Shown here: positions 1 through 6,648 of the stretch, piece by piece
Layout of the letters: each line of letters starts with the position of its first letter
Position numbering within the stretch: position 1 is the first letter of the stretch
NCBI GenBank assembly: GCA_052143655.1
Contig: JBKQSL010000501.1
Span: forward strand, 1-15,167
Direction of reading: 5' to 3'
Length of the DNA stretch: 15,167 bases
Source: CAVSUR01 sp052143655
Lineage (GTDB): Bacteria; Actinomycetota; Actinomycetes; Streptosporangiales; Streptosporangiaceae
Made by a program: the position numbers and the translations under genes
Notes under the pieces: model-generated
Databases searched by the model: none
Seen by the model: only the letters and a program-made list of their open reading frames with translations
Told to the model about the DNA's origin: nothing

Positions 1-2151
1 GCCAAGCGGCTGGATCAGGCGCTGGCCATCCGCACCGTGGGCGACCTGCTGATGCACTACCCCCGCCGGTACGAGCAGCGCGGCGAGCTCACCGACCTCG
101 CAGAGCTGCGCGACGGGGAGCACGTGACCGTGCAGGCCCAGATCGCGCGGGTGCACCTGCGGAAGATGCGCAACAGGCCGGGCACGATCCTGGAAGCGGC
201 CGTGACCGACGGCCGCAAGACGCTGACCCTGACCTTCTTCGGCCGGGGACGGCAGGACTGGCGCGAGCGCGAGCTGCAGCCCGGCAGCCACGGCCTCTTC
301 TCCGGCCAGGTATCGACCTACCAGGGCAAGCGCCAGCTCGCCCATCCCGAGTACGAGATGCTGGCCAGCGGCGACGCGGCCGCCCGGGCCAGCGAGTTCG
401 CCTCCGAGCTGATCCCGGTGTACCCGGCGACCAAGGACATCTCGTCGTGGAAGATCGCCGACTCGGTCCGCATCGCGCTGGACGTGCTCGATGTTCCCGA
501 CGACCCGCTCCCTGAGCAGGTGCGCGGCCGGCACCAGCTGTGCGGGTACGCCGACGCGCTGCGCGGCATCCACCGCCCTGTCGACCGCGCCGACCTGGCC
601 CGGGCCCGGCTCCGGCTGAAGTGGGATGAGGCCTTCGCGCTGCAGGCGGTGCTGGCGCAGCGGCGCCGCGCGGCGGCCGACTACAGCGCCACGCCGCGCC
701 CGCCGGTGCCCGGCGGGCTGCTGGCCGAGTTCGACGCCGCGCTGCCGTTCGAGCTGACCGTCGGGCAGCAGCTGGCCGGGGCCACCATTGCCGATGACCT
801 GGCCGGAGATCATCCGATGCACCGGCTGCTGCAGGGCGAGGTCGGGTCGGGCAAGACCGTCATCGCCGTCCGGGCCATGCTCCAGGTGGTCGATGCGGCA
901 GGCCAGGCAGTGCTGCTGGCCCCCACCGAGGTGCTGGCCCAGCAGCACTGCCGGTCGATCAGCCAGCTGCTCGGCCCGCTCGGCCAGGCCGGCCAGCTCG
1001 GCGGTGCCGAGCATGCGACCCAGGTGGCGCTGCTGACCGGGTCGATGGGAGCGGCGGCCCGCCGCCAGGCGCTGCTGGCGGCGGCGTCGGGTGCGGCGGG
1101 CATCATGATCGGCACCCATGCGCTGCTGGAGGAGCACGTTCAGTTTGCCGACCTGGGCCTGGTCGTGGTGGACGAGCAGCACCGGTTCGGCGTCGAGCAG
1201 CGGGACGCGCTGCGCGAGAAGGCGGCTGGCGGCGGCCGTCCGCACGTGCTGGTGATGACCGCGACGCCGATCCCGCGCACGGTCGCGATGACCGTCTACG
1301 GCGACCTGGACACCTCTACGCTGACCGAGCTTCCGGCCGGCCGCTCGCCGATCGCCACGCACGTCGTCCCGGCGGCCAGCAAGCCGCATTACCTGGAGCG
1401 GGCCTGGGACCGTATCCGGGAGGAAGCGAGCCGCGGCCGCCAGGCCTACGTGGTCTGCCCGCGGATCGGCGGCCCCGGCAGCGTCGAGGACGACGGTGCC
1501 GATGCCGGCGACGAGGAGCCGCAGCGGCGGCCGCCGCTGGCCGTCACCGAGCTGGCCGCGGAGCTGGCCGAGGGCCCGCTGGCCGCATTGCGGCTGGGCG
1601 TGCTGCACGGCCGGCTGCCGCCGGACGAGAAGGACGCGGTGATGCGGGCCTTCGCCGAGGGCACCATCGACGTGCTGGTCACTACCACGGTCGTCGAGGT
1701 CGGCGTGGACGTGCCGAACGCCACCGCGATGGTGATCATGGACGCGGAGCGGTTCGGGGTCTCCCAGCTGCACCAGCTGCGCGGGCGGGTCGGCCGCGGC
1801 CAGCACGAAGGGCTGTGCCTGCTGGTCACCGAGGTCGGCGACGGGCCTGAGGCGGCGAAGGCCCGGGACCGGCTCGCGGCCGTGGCCGGGACGGTCGACG
1901 GCTTCGCGCTGGCCCGGCTTGACCTTGAGCAGCGCCGGGAGGGCGACGTGCTGGGAGCGGCGCAGGCCGGCCGCCACTCCAGCCTGCGGCTGCTGACCCT
2001 GCTCGCCGACGAGGACCTGATCAGGCAGGCCCGGGCCGAGGCGACCGCGCTGGTGGACGCCGATCCGGCGCTGGCCGGCCAGCCGGGCCTGGCGGCCGCG
2101 ATCCGCGCGCTGCTGGACGATCAGCAGGCCGAGTTCCTCGAAAAGGCGTGA
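1..2151 (+). CDS. recG: ATP-dependent DNA helicase RecG, 5'-truncated by the window edge
   Basis: RecG remodels stalled replication forks and branched recombination intermediates in the cytoplasm. The frame is open from base 1, and its first codons (AKRLDQALAIRTVGDLL...HYPRRY) match the helix-hairpin start of RecG, so only about 15-20 residues are missing upstream; the GTG at 37 is internal. Visible in order: the wedge/OB-fold region (about 100-500), Walker A GEVGSGKT (835-858), the DEQHRFG helicase box (from 1171), TATPIPRT (1258-1281), and motif VI HQLRGRVGRG (1771-1800), followed by the RecG-type C-terminal segment. A short acidic insertion after PRIGGPGS (about 1480-1530) resembles other actinobacterial RecGs. 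The rsmD start follows 9 bp after the stop, which suggests co-transcription. All key motifs are intact. The family assignment is essentially certain. Confidence 0.97.
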   Translation, partial: AKRLDQALAIRTVGDLLMHYPRRYEQRGELTDLAELRDGEHVTVQAQIARVHLRKMRNRPGTILEAAVTDGRKTLTLTFFGRGRQDWRERELQPGSHGLFSGQVSTYQGKRQLAHPEYEMLASGDAAARASEFASELIPVYPATKDISSWKIADSVRIALDVLDVPDDPLPEQVRGRHQLCGYADALRGIHRPVDRADLARARLRLKWDEAFALQAVLAQRRRAAADYSATPRPPVPGGLLAEFDAALPFELTVGQQLAGATIADDLAGDHPMHRLLQGEVGSGKTVIAVRAMLQVVDAAGQAVLLAPTEVLAQQHCRSISQLLGPLGQAGQLGGAEHATQVALLTGSMGAAARRQALLAAASGAAGIMIGTHALLEEHVQFADLGLVVVDEQHRFGVEQRDALREKAAGGGRPHVLVMTATPIPRTVAMTVYGDLDTSTLTELPAGRSPIATHVVPAASKPHYLERAWDRIREEASRGRQAYVVCPRIGGPGSVEDDGADAGDEEPQRRPPLAVTELAAELAEGPLAALRLGVLHGRLPPDEKDAVMRAFAEGTIDVLVTTTVVEVGVDVPNATAMVIMDAERFGVSQLHQLRGRVGRGQHEGLCLLVTEVGDGPEAAKARDRLAAVAGTVDGFALARLDLEQRREGDVLGAAQAGRHSSLRLLTLLADEDLIRQARAEATALVDADPALAGQPGLAAAIRALLDDQQAEFLEKA

Positions 2152-2160
2152 GGCGGGCCG

Positions 2161-2763
2161 GTGACGCGGATCATCGCGGGCGCCGCCGGAGGCCGGCGGC
2201 TCGCCGTCCCGCCCGGCCGCTCCACCCGCCCGACCAGCGACCGGGCCCGGGAGGGCCTGTTCGGCACGGTGGGCTCGATCATGTCAACCCTGGAGGGCGC
2301 GGCGGTGCTCGACCTGTATGCCGGCTCGGGGGCGGTCGGCCTGGAGGCGCTGTCGCGCGGCGCGGCGGACGTGCTGCTGGTCGAGTCCGACCCGCGGGCA
2401 GCCCGGGTGATCCGGCAGAACATCGCCGCGGTGGGGCTGCCCGGCGCCCGGCTGGTCACCGGCCGGGCCAGCCGGGTCCTCGACGGCGGCCCCGGTGAGC
2501 TCGCCCCTCGCGACCTGGTGTTCGCCGATCCGCCCTACTCCGCCGCCGACAGCGAGGTGAGGCAGCTGCTGACCATGCTGGCCGCCCACGGCTGGCTGGC
2601 GCCCGCCGCGCTGGTCGTGGTGGAGCGCTCGGCCCGGTCAGGACCGCTGCCGTGGCCGCCGGGGTACCGTGCTGACCGGTGCCGTTGCTACGGCGAAGCC
2701 GCACTCTGGTACGGTCACGCCGCGGGCGCCGAGGCTGGCGCCGCATCATCGGCAGGAGGGTGA
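2161..2763 (+). CDS. rsmD: 16S rRNA (guanine(966)-N(2))-methyltransferase RsmD
   Basis: RsmD transfers a methyl group from S-adenosylmethionine to N2 of G966 in 16S rRNA during 30S assembly. The 200-residue protein opens with MTRIIAGAAGGRRL, carries the family block STRPTSDRAREGLF (residues 21-34), the SAM-binding motif VLDLYAGSGAVGLEALSRGA (49-68), the acidic turn VESDP, and the catalytic N/DPPY-type motif ADPPY (122-126). The last 15 or so residues (GHAAGAEAGAASSAGG) are low in complexity and probably dispensable. The GTG start at 2161 is supported by the conserved N-terminus; its weak GAGG ribosome site (2150-2153) overlaps the recG stop codon. The TGA abuts the ATG of coaD with no gap, so the two are probably translationally coupled. 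RsmD next to CoaD is a widespread bacterial pairing. Confidence 0.95.
   Translation: MTRIIAGAAGGRRLAVPPGRSTRPTSDRAREGLFGTVGSIMSTLEGAAVLDLYAGSGAVGLEALSRGAADVLLVESDPRAARVIRQNIAAVGLPGARLVTGRASRVLDGGPGELAPRDLVFADPPYSAADSEVRQLLTMLAAHGWLAPAALVVVERSARSGPLPWPPGYRADRCRCYGEAALWYGHAAGAEAGAASSAGG
2754..2759 (+). promoter_or_regulatory. Strong ribosome binding site of coaD inside rsmD
   Basis: AGGAGG lies in the last codons of rsmD with a 4-base spacer to the ATG at 2764. It fixes the coaD start and supports coupled translation. Confidence 0.8.
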
Positions 2764-3264
2764 ATGCCTGAGCGTCGCGTGGTCTGCCCTGGTTCCTTTG
2801 ACCCGGTCACCAACGGCCACCTCGACATCATCGCGCGTGCCGCGCAGATCCATGATGAGGTCATCGTGGCCGTGGGCGGGAACCCGTCGAAGGCCCCGCT
2901 GTTCACCGCCGACGAGCGCGTCGAACTGCTCCGCGAGGTCACCGGCAAGATCCCCAACGTCCGGGTGGCCAGGTCCGGCGGGCTGATCGTGGAGTTCTGC
3001 CGGGCCAACGACATCTCGGCGATCGTCAAGGGCCTGCGCGCCGTCAGCGATTTCGACTACGAGATGCAGATGGCCCAGATGAACTACAACCAGGCCGGCG
3101 TCGAGACGCTGTTCATGACCACCAACCCGCTGTACACGTTCCTGTCGTCGAGCCTGGTCAAGGAGTTCGCCAAGTACGGCGGCGACGTCACCGGCCTGGT
3201 CCCCGAGCCGGTCCTGGAGGCGCTGAACCGGCGCATGGCGGAGCTGCGGGCAGCAGGCAGCTGA
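2764..3264 (+). CDS. coaD: Phosphopantetheine adenylyltransferase (PPAT)
   Basis: CoaD catalyses the penultimate step of coenzyme A synthesis: ATP plus 4'-phosphopantetheine gives dephospho-CoA and pyrophosphate. It is a nucleotidyltransferase of the cytidylyltransferase superfamily and normally a hexamer. The 166-residue length is standard (about 160). Visible are the N-terminal PGSFDPVTNGH block (residues 9-19), which holds the T/HxGH nucleotide-binding signature, the RAVSDFDYE stretch (92-100), and the C-terminal LSSSLVKE motif (127-134), equivalent to ISSSxVR. No residue expected of the family looks missing. The ATG start is set by a strong AGGAGG. A small inverted repeat (AGCTGC at 3242-3247, GCAGCT at 3257-3262) overlaps the stop codon and might act as a weak transcript end. 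Essential gene; assignment very secure. Confidence 0.97.
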   Translation: MPERRVVCPGSFDPVTNGHLDIIARAAQIHDEVIVAVGGNPSKAPLFTADERVELLREVTGKIPNVRVARSGGLIVEFCRANDISAIVKGLRAVSDFDYEMQMAQMNYNQAGVETLFMTTNPLYTFLSSSLVKEFAKYGGDVTGLVPEPVLEALNRRMAELRAAGS

Positions 3265-3282
3265 CGGCCTGGCGGCGTCAAG

Positions 3283-3312
3283 TTGGGAACAGGGCAGGCC
3301 CGACGGTAAGCT
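3283..3312 (+). promoter_or_regulatory. Possible sigma-70-type promoter of the DUF177-rpmF-rnc operon
   Basis: TTGGGA (3283-3288) and TAAGCT (3307-3312, fits TANNNT) are separated by 18 bp in the 83 bp gap after coaD. Transcription would start near 3319, leaving a leader of about 29 bases. A second TANNNT hexamer, TACCCT (3324-3329), has no recognisable -35 partner. Inferred from motif match only. Confidence 0.4.
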
Positions 3313-3347
3313 TGGCCGCCCGATACCCTCGTTCCCGTCTGCCTGCC

Positions 3348-3989
3348 ATGCCACATGCCCGTTCCGCGCACGCTCAGCGACTCGACCCGCGCCGCCCCCT
3401 CGTCTTCGACACCCGGACGCTGGGCCCTGGCGAGGCACAGAGCCTGACGCGCACCGCTCCAGCCCCGGCCGATCTCGGCGCGGGGCTTGCGGGCGTGCCC
3501 GAGGGAGCGGAGCTTGAGCTGGCCGTCCAGCTGGAAGGCGTCTCGGAAGGCGTGCTGGCCACCGTCACGGTGAACGCCCCGCTGGAAGGCGAGTGCGCCC
3601 GGTGCCTGGAGCAGTTCACCGCCACGACGACGGTGACGTTCCAGGAGCTGTTCAGCTATGACGCCGATGCGGCGGGCCCGGACGGATATGTTCTTGACGG
3701 GGACCTGCTCGACCTGGAGCCGGCGCTGCGGGACGCGCTGGTGCTGGAGCTGCCGCTGTCCCCGCTGTGCACGCCCGATTGCGCGGGCCTGTGCCCGGAG
3801 TGCGGGGTCCGGCTGGCAGACGCCGGCCCCGGGCACGGGCACGAGCCGGAGGACGGCGGGGTGTGGGGCGTGCTGCGCCAGCTTCAGCCAGGCGGCGAAG
3901 AAGGGCCGGATACCGAGGATGGCGCCGCGGCGCCCGACGATACGAACCCGGGCGGATCAGCCGCGCCGGATAGAGCGAAGGAGCAGTGA
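3348..3989 (+). CDS. DUF177 (YceD-family) protein, probable large-subunit assembly factor
   Basis: The YceD/DUF177 family is encoded next to rpmF in most bacteria and has been linked to 23S rRNA accumulation; its biochemical role is unsettled. I place the start at ATG 3348 (MPHARSAHAQ, 213 residues) because family members begin a few residues before the LDPRRPLVFDTRTLG block. A TTG at 3312 in the same frame would add 12 residues. Neither start has a clear Shine-Dalgarno site. Visible features are the CxxC pair in GECARCLEQF, the LDGDLLDLEPALRDALVLELPL core, and a second cysteine cluster PLCTPDCAGLCPECG, suggesting a bound metal. The tail beyond HEPEDGG is a disordered, acidic, Gly/Asp-rich extension. 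The stop lies 1 bp before the rpmF start, so coupling is likely. Confidence 0.9.
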   Translation: MPHARSAHAQRLDPRRPLVFDTRTLGPGEAQSLTRTAPAPADLGAGLAGVPEGAELELAVQLEGVSEGVLATVTVNAPLEGECARCLEQFTATTTVTFQELFSYDADAAGPDGYVLDGDLLDLEPALRDALVLELPLSPLCTPDCAGLCPECGVRLADAGPGHGHEPEDGGVWGVLRQLQPGGEEGPDTEDGAAAPDDTNPGGSAAPDRAKEQ

Positions 3990-3990
3990 G

Positions 3991-4167
3991 GTGGCAGTTC
4001 CCAAGCGACGGATGTCGCGCAGCAACACCCGGTCGCGCCGGGCTCAGTGGAAGGCAGCGGCACCGCAGCTCATGACGTGCCCGCAGTGCCGTGACCCGAA
4101 GCTGCCGCACCGGGCCTGCCCGACCTGCGGTACCTACAACCGGCGTCAGGTGATCACTCCTTCCTGA
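3991..4167 (+). CDS. rpmF: 50S ribosomal protein L32 (bL32), zinc-binding form
   Basis: L32 is a small 50S subunit protein near the peptide exit region. The 58-residue product starts MAVPKRRMSRSNTRSRRAQW, the unmistakable L32 N-terminus, and carries CxxC pairs at C30/C33 and C43/C46, so this is the zinc-containing (C+) version rather than the zinc-free paralogue some actinobacteria carry elsewhere. The GTG start has a good AAGGAG site (3978-3983, 7-base spacer) inside the end of the DUF177 gene. An alternative longer frame running from 3658 exists but is only the out-of-frame shadow of DUF177. DUF177-rpmF adjacency is conserved in bacteria. The 71 bp gap to rnc holds a hairpin described separately. 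Confidence 0.97.
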   Translation: MAVPKRRMSRSNTRSRRAQWKAAAPQLMTCPQCRDPKLPHRACPTCGTYNRRQVITPS

Positions 4168-4177
4168 CGCGCCCGGA

Positions 4178-4213
4178 TCTCGCGCGGCGGCAGCCCGCCC
4201 GCGCACCGCGAGA
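4178..4213 (+). promoter_or_regulatory. Hairpin between rpmF and rnc
   Basis: Outer arms TCTCGCG (4178-4184) and CGCGAGA (4207-4213) are perfect complements. They enclose a second stem, GGCGG (4186-4190) with CCGCC (4195-4199), over a CAGC loop. It lies 10 bp upstream of the rnc ribosome site. It has no T-tract, so an RNA processing or stability element is more likely than a terminator. That reading is inference. Confidence 0.45.
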
Positions 4214-4238
4214 AGGCGCCGCGGGAAGGAGCACACGA

Positions 4239-4988
4239 GTGAGCGAGCATTCCAGCGTCGGCCAGGCGGCCGGTGCTGAGACCGAGGACCTGCTGCGCGA
4301 GCTGCAGGTACCGCTGGATCTCGCGCTCCTTGAGCGCGCCCTCACGCACCGGTCGTTCGCCTACGAGAACGGCGGCCTGCCCACGAACGAGCGGCTGGAG
4401 TTCCTCGGCGACTCGGTGCTCGGCCTGATCGTCACCGACACCCTGTTCAACGGGTATCCGGATCTGCCGGAGGGGCAGCTGGCCAAGCTCCGCGCGGCCG
4501 TCGTGAACATGCGCGCGCTGGCCGGAGTGTCCCGCGACCTCAAGCTGGGCCAGTATGTCCGGCTCGGCAAGGGCGAGGAGGGCACTGGCGGCCGGGACAA
4601 GTCGTCGATCCTGGCGGACACGCTGGAGGCGGTCATCGGCGCGGTGTATCTCGACTGCGGGCTGGCGGCGGCGAACGAGTTCGTGCACCGCCTGTTCGAC
4701 CCGGTCATCGACCGCTCCGCCCGGCTCGGCGCGGGACTGGACTGGAAGACGTCGCTGCAGGAGCTGACCGCCGCGCACCTGCTCGGGGTGCCCGAGTATC
4801 AGGTGGCAGAGAGCGGCCCGGATCACCAGAAGTCCTTCCGCGCCGCGGTCCGGATCGGCGGCGCGACCTATGGCGAGGGCGAGGGACGGTCGAAGAAGGA
4901 AGCCGAGCAGCAGGCGGCCGAGGCGGCCTGGACGGCGATCAGCCAGCGCGAGCAGCGCGCGGACGGCGACGACCTGCCGCCCGGCTAG
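4239..4988 (+). CDS. rnc: Ribonuclease III
   Basis: RNase III cuts double-stranded RNA in rRNA precursors and structured mRNAs; in Streptomyces coelicolor the orthologue (AbsB) is a global regulator. The 249-residue protein has the signature NERLEFLGDSV (50-60) with catalytic-site acids equivalent to E. coli E38, E41 and D45 at E51, E54 and D58. The later acids are E78 (PEGQLAKLRA), D127 and E130 (ADTLEAVIGAVYLD). The double-stranded RNA-binding domain occupies about 168-235, with the GEGEGRSKKEAEQQAA end motif. The GTG start is supported by AAGGAG (4226-4231, 7-base spacer). The last few residues are a short acidic tail. The gene belongs to the DUF177-rpmF-rnc-mutM run. Its TAG lies in a GCTAGCT/AGCTAGC inverted repeat (4984-4999). 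Confidence 0.97.
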   Translation: MSEHSSVGQAAGAETEDLLRELQVPLDLALLERALTHRSFAYENGGLPTNERLEFLGDSVLGLIVTDTLFNGYPDLPEGQLAKLRAAVVNMRALAGVSRDLKLGQYVRLGKGEEGTGGRDKSSILADTLEAVIGAVYLDCGLAAANEFVHRLFDPVIDRSARLGAGLDWKTSLQELTAAHLLGVPEYQVAESGPDHQKSFRAAVRIGGATYGEGEGRSKKEAEQQAAEAAWTAISQREQRADGDDLPPG

Positions 4989-5013
4989 CTGTAGCTAGCG
5001 CCAGGATCCGCGA

Positions 5014-5865
5014 GTGCCCGAGCTTCCCGAGGTCGAGACCGTCCGGCGCGGCCTGGATGCGCACGTGCGCGGCCGCACCATCGAGGCCGTCGAGCCGCTG
5101 CACCCGCGGGCCGTGCGGCGGCATGCAGCGGGCGGCGCGGATTTCGCAGCCGTGCTGTGCGGCCGCCAGGTCGACGGCGTCCGCAGGCGCGGCAAGTACC
5201 TGTGGCTCACCCTCGGCGATGACGCGCTGCTGGCGCACCTGGGCATGAGCGGCCAGCTTCTGCTCGGGCCGCCGGAGCGCCCGCTCGGGCCGCACGTCCG
5301 GATCCGGTTCACCTTCACCGATGGCGGCCCGGACCTGCGCTTCACCGATCAGCGGACGTTCGGCCACATGATGTTCGCGCCGGGCGGCGCCTGCCTGCCT
5401 GCCCCGATCGCGCACATCGCGCCCGACCCGCTGGAGCCCGCGTTCGATTTGCAGGCGCTGACCGGCCGGCTGCGCGGCCGGCGCACCGGGATCAAGCGCG
5501 CGCTGCTCGACCAGTCGCTGATCAGCGGCGTGGGAAATATCTATGCCGACGAGGCGCTGTGGCGCACGCCGCTGCACTGGGCCCGGGCTACGGACCGGCT
5601 GCGGCCGGGCGAGATTTCCCTGCTTATCACTTCTGTGAAAGAAGTGTTCAATGCGGCGCTGGATGCTGGCGGGACCTCTTTTGACAGTCTTTACGTCAAC
5701 GTCAACGGACAGAGTGGATACTTTGACCGGTCCCTGGCCGTCTATGGCCGGGCCGGCCAGCCGTGTCCTCGATGCGGCACTGCGGTCCGGCAGGACAAGT
5801 TCATGAACCGGTCTGCTTTCAGCTGCCCGTCCTGCCAGCCGCGGCCCCGCTTCGGCCGCTGGTAG
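5014..5865 (+). CDS. mutM: Formamidopyrimidine-DNA glycosylase (Fpg/MutM)
   Basis: MutM excises oxidised purines such as 8-oxoguanine and then cleaves the abasic site. After removal of Met the chain starts P-E (MPELPEVETV), giving the N-terminal proline nucleophile P2 and catalytic E3. The lysine of RRRGKY (K61, equivalent to E. coli K57) and GVGNIYADE (N175) are present, as is the C-terminal zinc finger with C251, C254, C271 and C274 and R266 in the finger loop. The length of 283 fits the family. GTG at 5014 is the only start that gives P2. A weak AGGA (5003-5006) precedes it, 25 bp after rnc. Codons for residues about 200-240 are strikingly A/T-ending compared with the rest of the window (see findings). 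The stop codon forms the loop of a 5 bp inverted repeat. Confidence 0.97.
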   Translation: MPELPEVETVRRGLDAHVRGRTIEAVEPLHPRAVRRHAAGGADFAAVLCGRQVDGVRRRGKYLWLTLGDDALLAHLGMSGQLLLGPPERPLGPHVRIRFTFTDGGPDLRFTDQRTFGHMMFAPGGACLPAPIAHIAPDPLEPAFDLQALTGRLRGRRTGIKRALLDQSLISGVGNIYADEALWRTPLHWARATDRLRPGEISLLITSVKEVFNAALDAGGTSFDSLYVNVNGQSGYFDRSLAVYGRAGQPCPRCGTAVRQDKFMNRSAFSCPSCQPRPRFGRW

Positions 5866-6099
5866 CCAGCCGCAGCCGGCGGCGGCCTTCGCGGGTGCTG
5901 GTCGCAGGCCGGGCTCGCGGCGCGGTGGTGAGCCGCCGGGCGCATGCCCGGCGGCAGGCCGGCCCCGGGCGTGTGCTCCCCGCCGCTCGCCCGGTGCGGG
6001 AAATCCGGGGACGGCGGCTCCGGGGGCTCGGCGCAGGGCCAGCTCCGGGCGGGGCAGCCGGCATAGTGGTGGAGCGGTGTTGGAGAGAAGGGCGCCGAG
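5866..6099 (+). terminator. mutM-acyP intergenic region with GC-rich hairpin
   Basis: A perfect 10 bp stem, GCCGCCGGGC (5932-5941) and GCCCGGCGGC (5946-5955), with a GCAT loop is the likely transcript end for the rnc-mutM operon. There is no T-run, as is common in high-GC actinobacteria. A competing stem GGCTC (5912-5916)/GAGCC (5930-5934) shares three bases with it. No convincing coding frame is visible; GGAGAGAAGG just before 6100 serves acyP. Confidence 0.45.
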
Positions 6100-6444
6100 G
6101 TGACTGGCGTGGATGACGAGCCGGGGCCGGGCGCGGAGCCGCCGGATTCCGGCCTGCCCGACGATGCGCAGCAGTCGGCGCGGCTGACGGCCTGGGTGGC
6201 CGGACGGGTCCAGGGCGTCGGGTTTCGCTGGTGGGTGCGCAGCCGGGCGCTCGAACTCGGGCTCGCAGGCGCGGCGGAGAACCTCGAAGACGGCCGGGTC
6301 CGGGTCGTCGCTGAGGGCAGCAGGGAAGGCTGCCGTGCACTGCTCGCATTGCTGCAGGGGCCGGGTGCACCCGGACGGGTGGCACGGGTTACGCATCGGT
6401 GGGACAATCCTAAAGGGCAAATGACAGGATTTATCGAGCGCTAA
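6100..6444 (+). CDS. acyP: Acylphosphatase
   Basis: Acylphosphatase hydrolyses the carboxyl-phosphate bond of acylphosphates; its physiological role in bacteria is unclear. The core (about residues 28-114) has AGRVQGVGFRWWVRSRALELGL, broken here as the phosphate-binding loop GRVQGVGFR with catalytic R43, and ENLEDGRV with the second active-site residue N61. The chain ends GQMTGFIER, as expected. The core is about 87 residues, normal for the family. The first 27 residues (acidic, Pro/Gly/Asp-rich) are an extension. GTG at 6100 has a plausible GAGAAGG ribosome site 8 bases upstream; a second GTG at 6109 is possible. A mutM-acyP-smc order is common in actinobacteria. The TAA forms the loop of an inverted repeat. 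Confidence 0.93.
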   Translation: MTGVDDEPGPGAEPPDSGLPDDAQQSARLTAWVAGRVQGVGFRWWVRSRALELGLAGAAENLEDGRVRVVAEGSREGCRALLALLQGPGAPGRVARVTHRWDNPKGQMTGFIER

Positions 6445-6482
6445 GCGCTCCTGCCGTCGTCCGCGCGGCCTGCCGTCAGGCC
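6436..6482 (+). terminator. Two short hairpins at the end of acyP
   Basis: GAGCGC (6436-6441) and GCGCTC (6445-6450) flank the stop codon TAA exactly. A second stem GGCCTG (6467-6472)/CAGGCC (6477-6482) with a CCGT loop follows. Together they may end or protect the acyP transcript; no T-tract is present. Confidence 0.35.
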
Positions 6483-6530
6483 ACCCGGGACCGGCCCGAG
6501 TGCAAGCCGGTGACCTGCACGATTGTCAAC

Positions 6531-6560
6531 TTGACCGGATAGGCATCGGAGTGGGACCAT
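6531..6560 (+). promoter_or_regulatory. Weak candidate promoter of the small coiled-coil gene
   Basis: TTGACC (6531-6536) matches the -35 consensus at five of six positions. The best -10 candidate at an 18 bp spacing is GACCAT (6555-6560), which is poor. The -35 overlaps an 11-base dyad, GTCAA-C-TTGAC (6525-6535). Confidence 0.28.
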
Positions 6561-6648
6561 GGAAGCGTTACCTGCGCGCGAATCTGCGGTTCTCTGCGTT
6601 TCGGGCGCGAAGCCCACTCTGGTCACTCAGTGTGGAGGACCTTACACA

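Noticed and set aside
37..39. GTG at 37 as the recG start
   Set aside because: The frame is open to base 1 and the upstream residues match the RecG N-terminal region, so the gene enters from outside the window.
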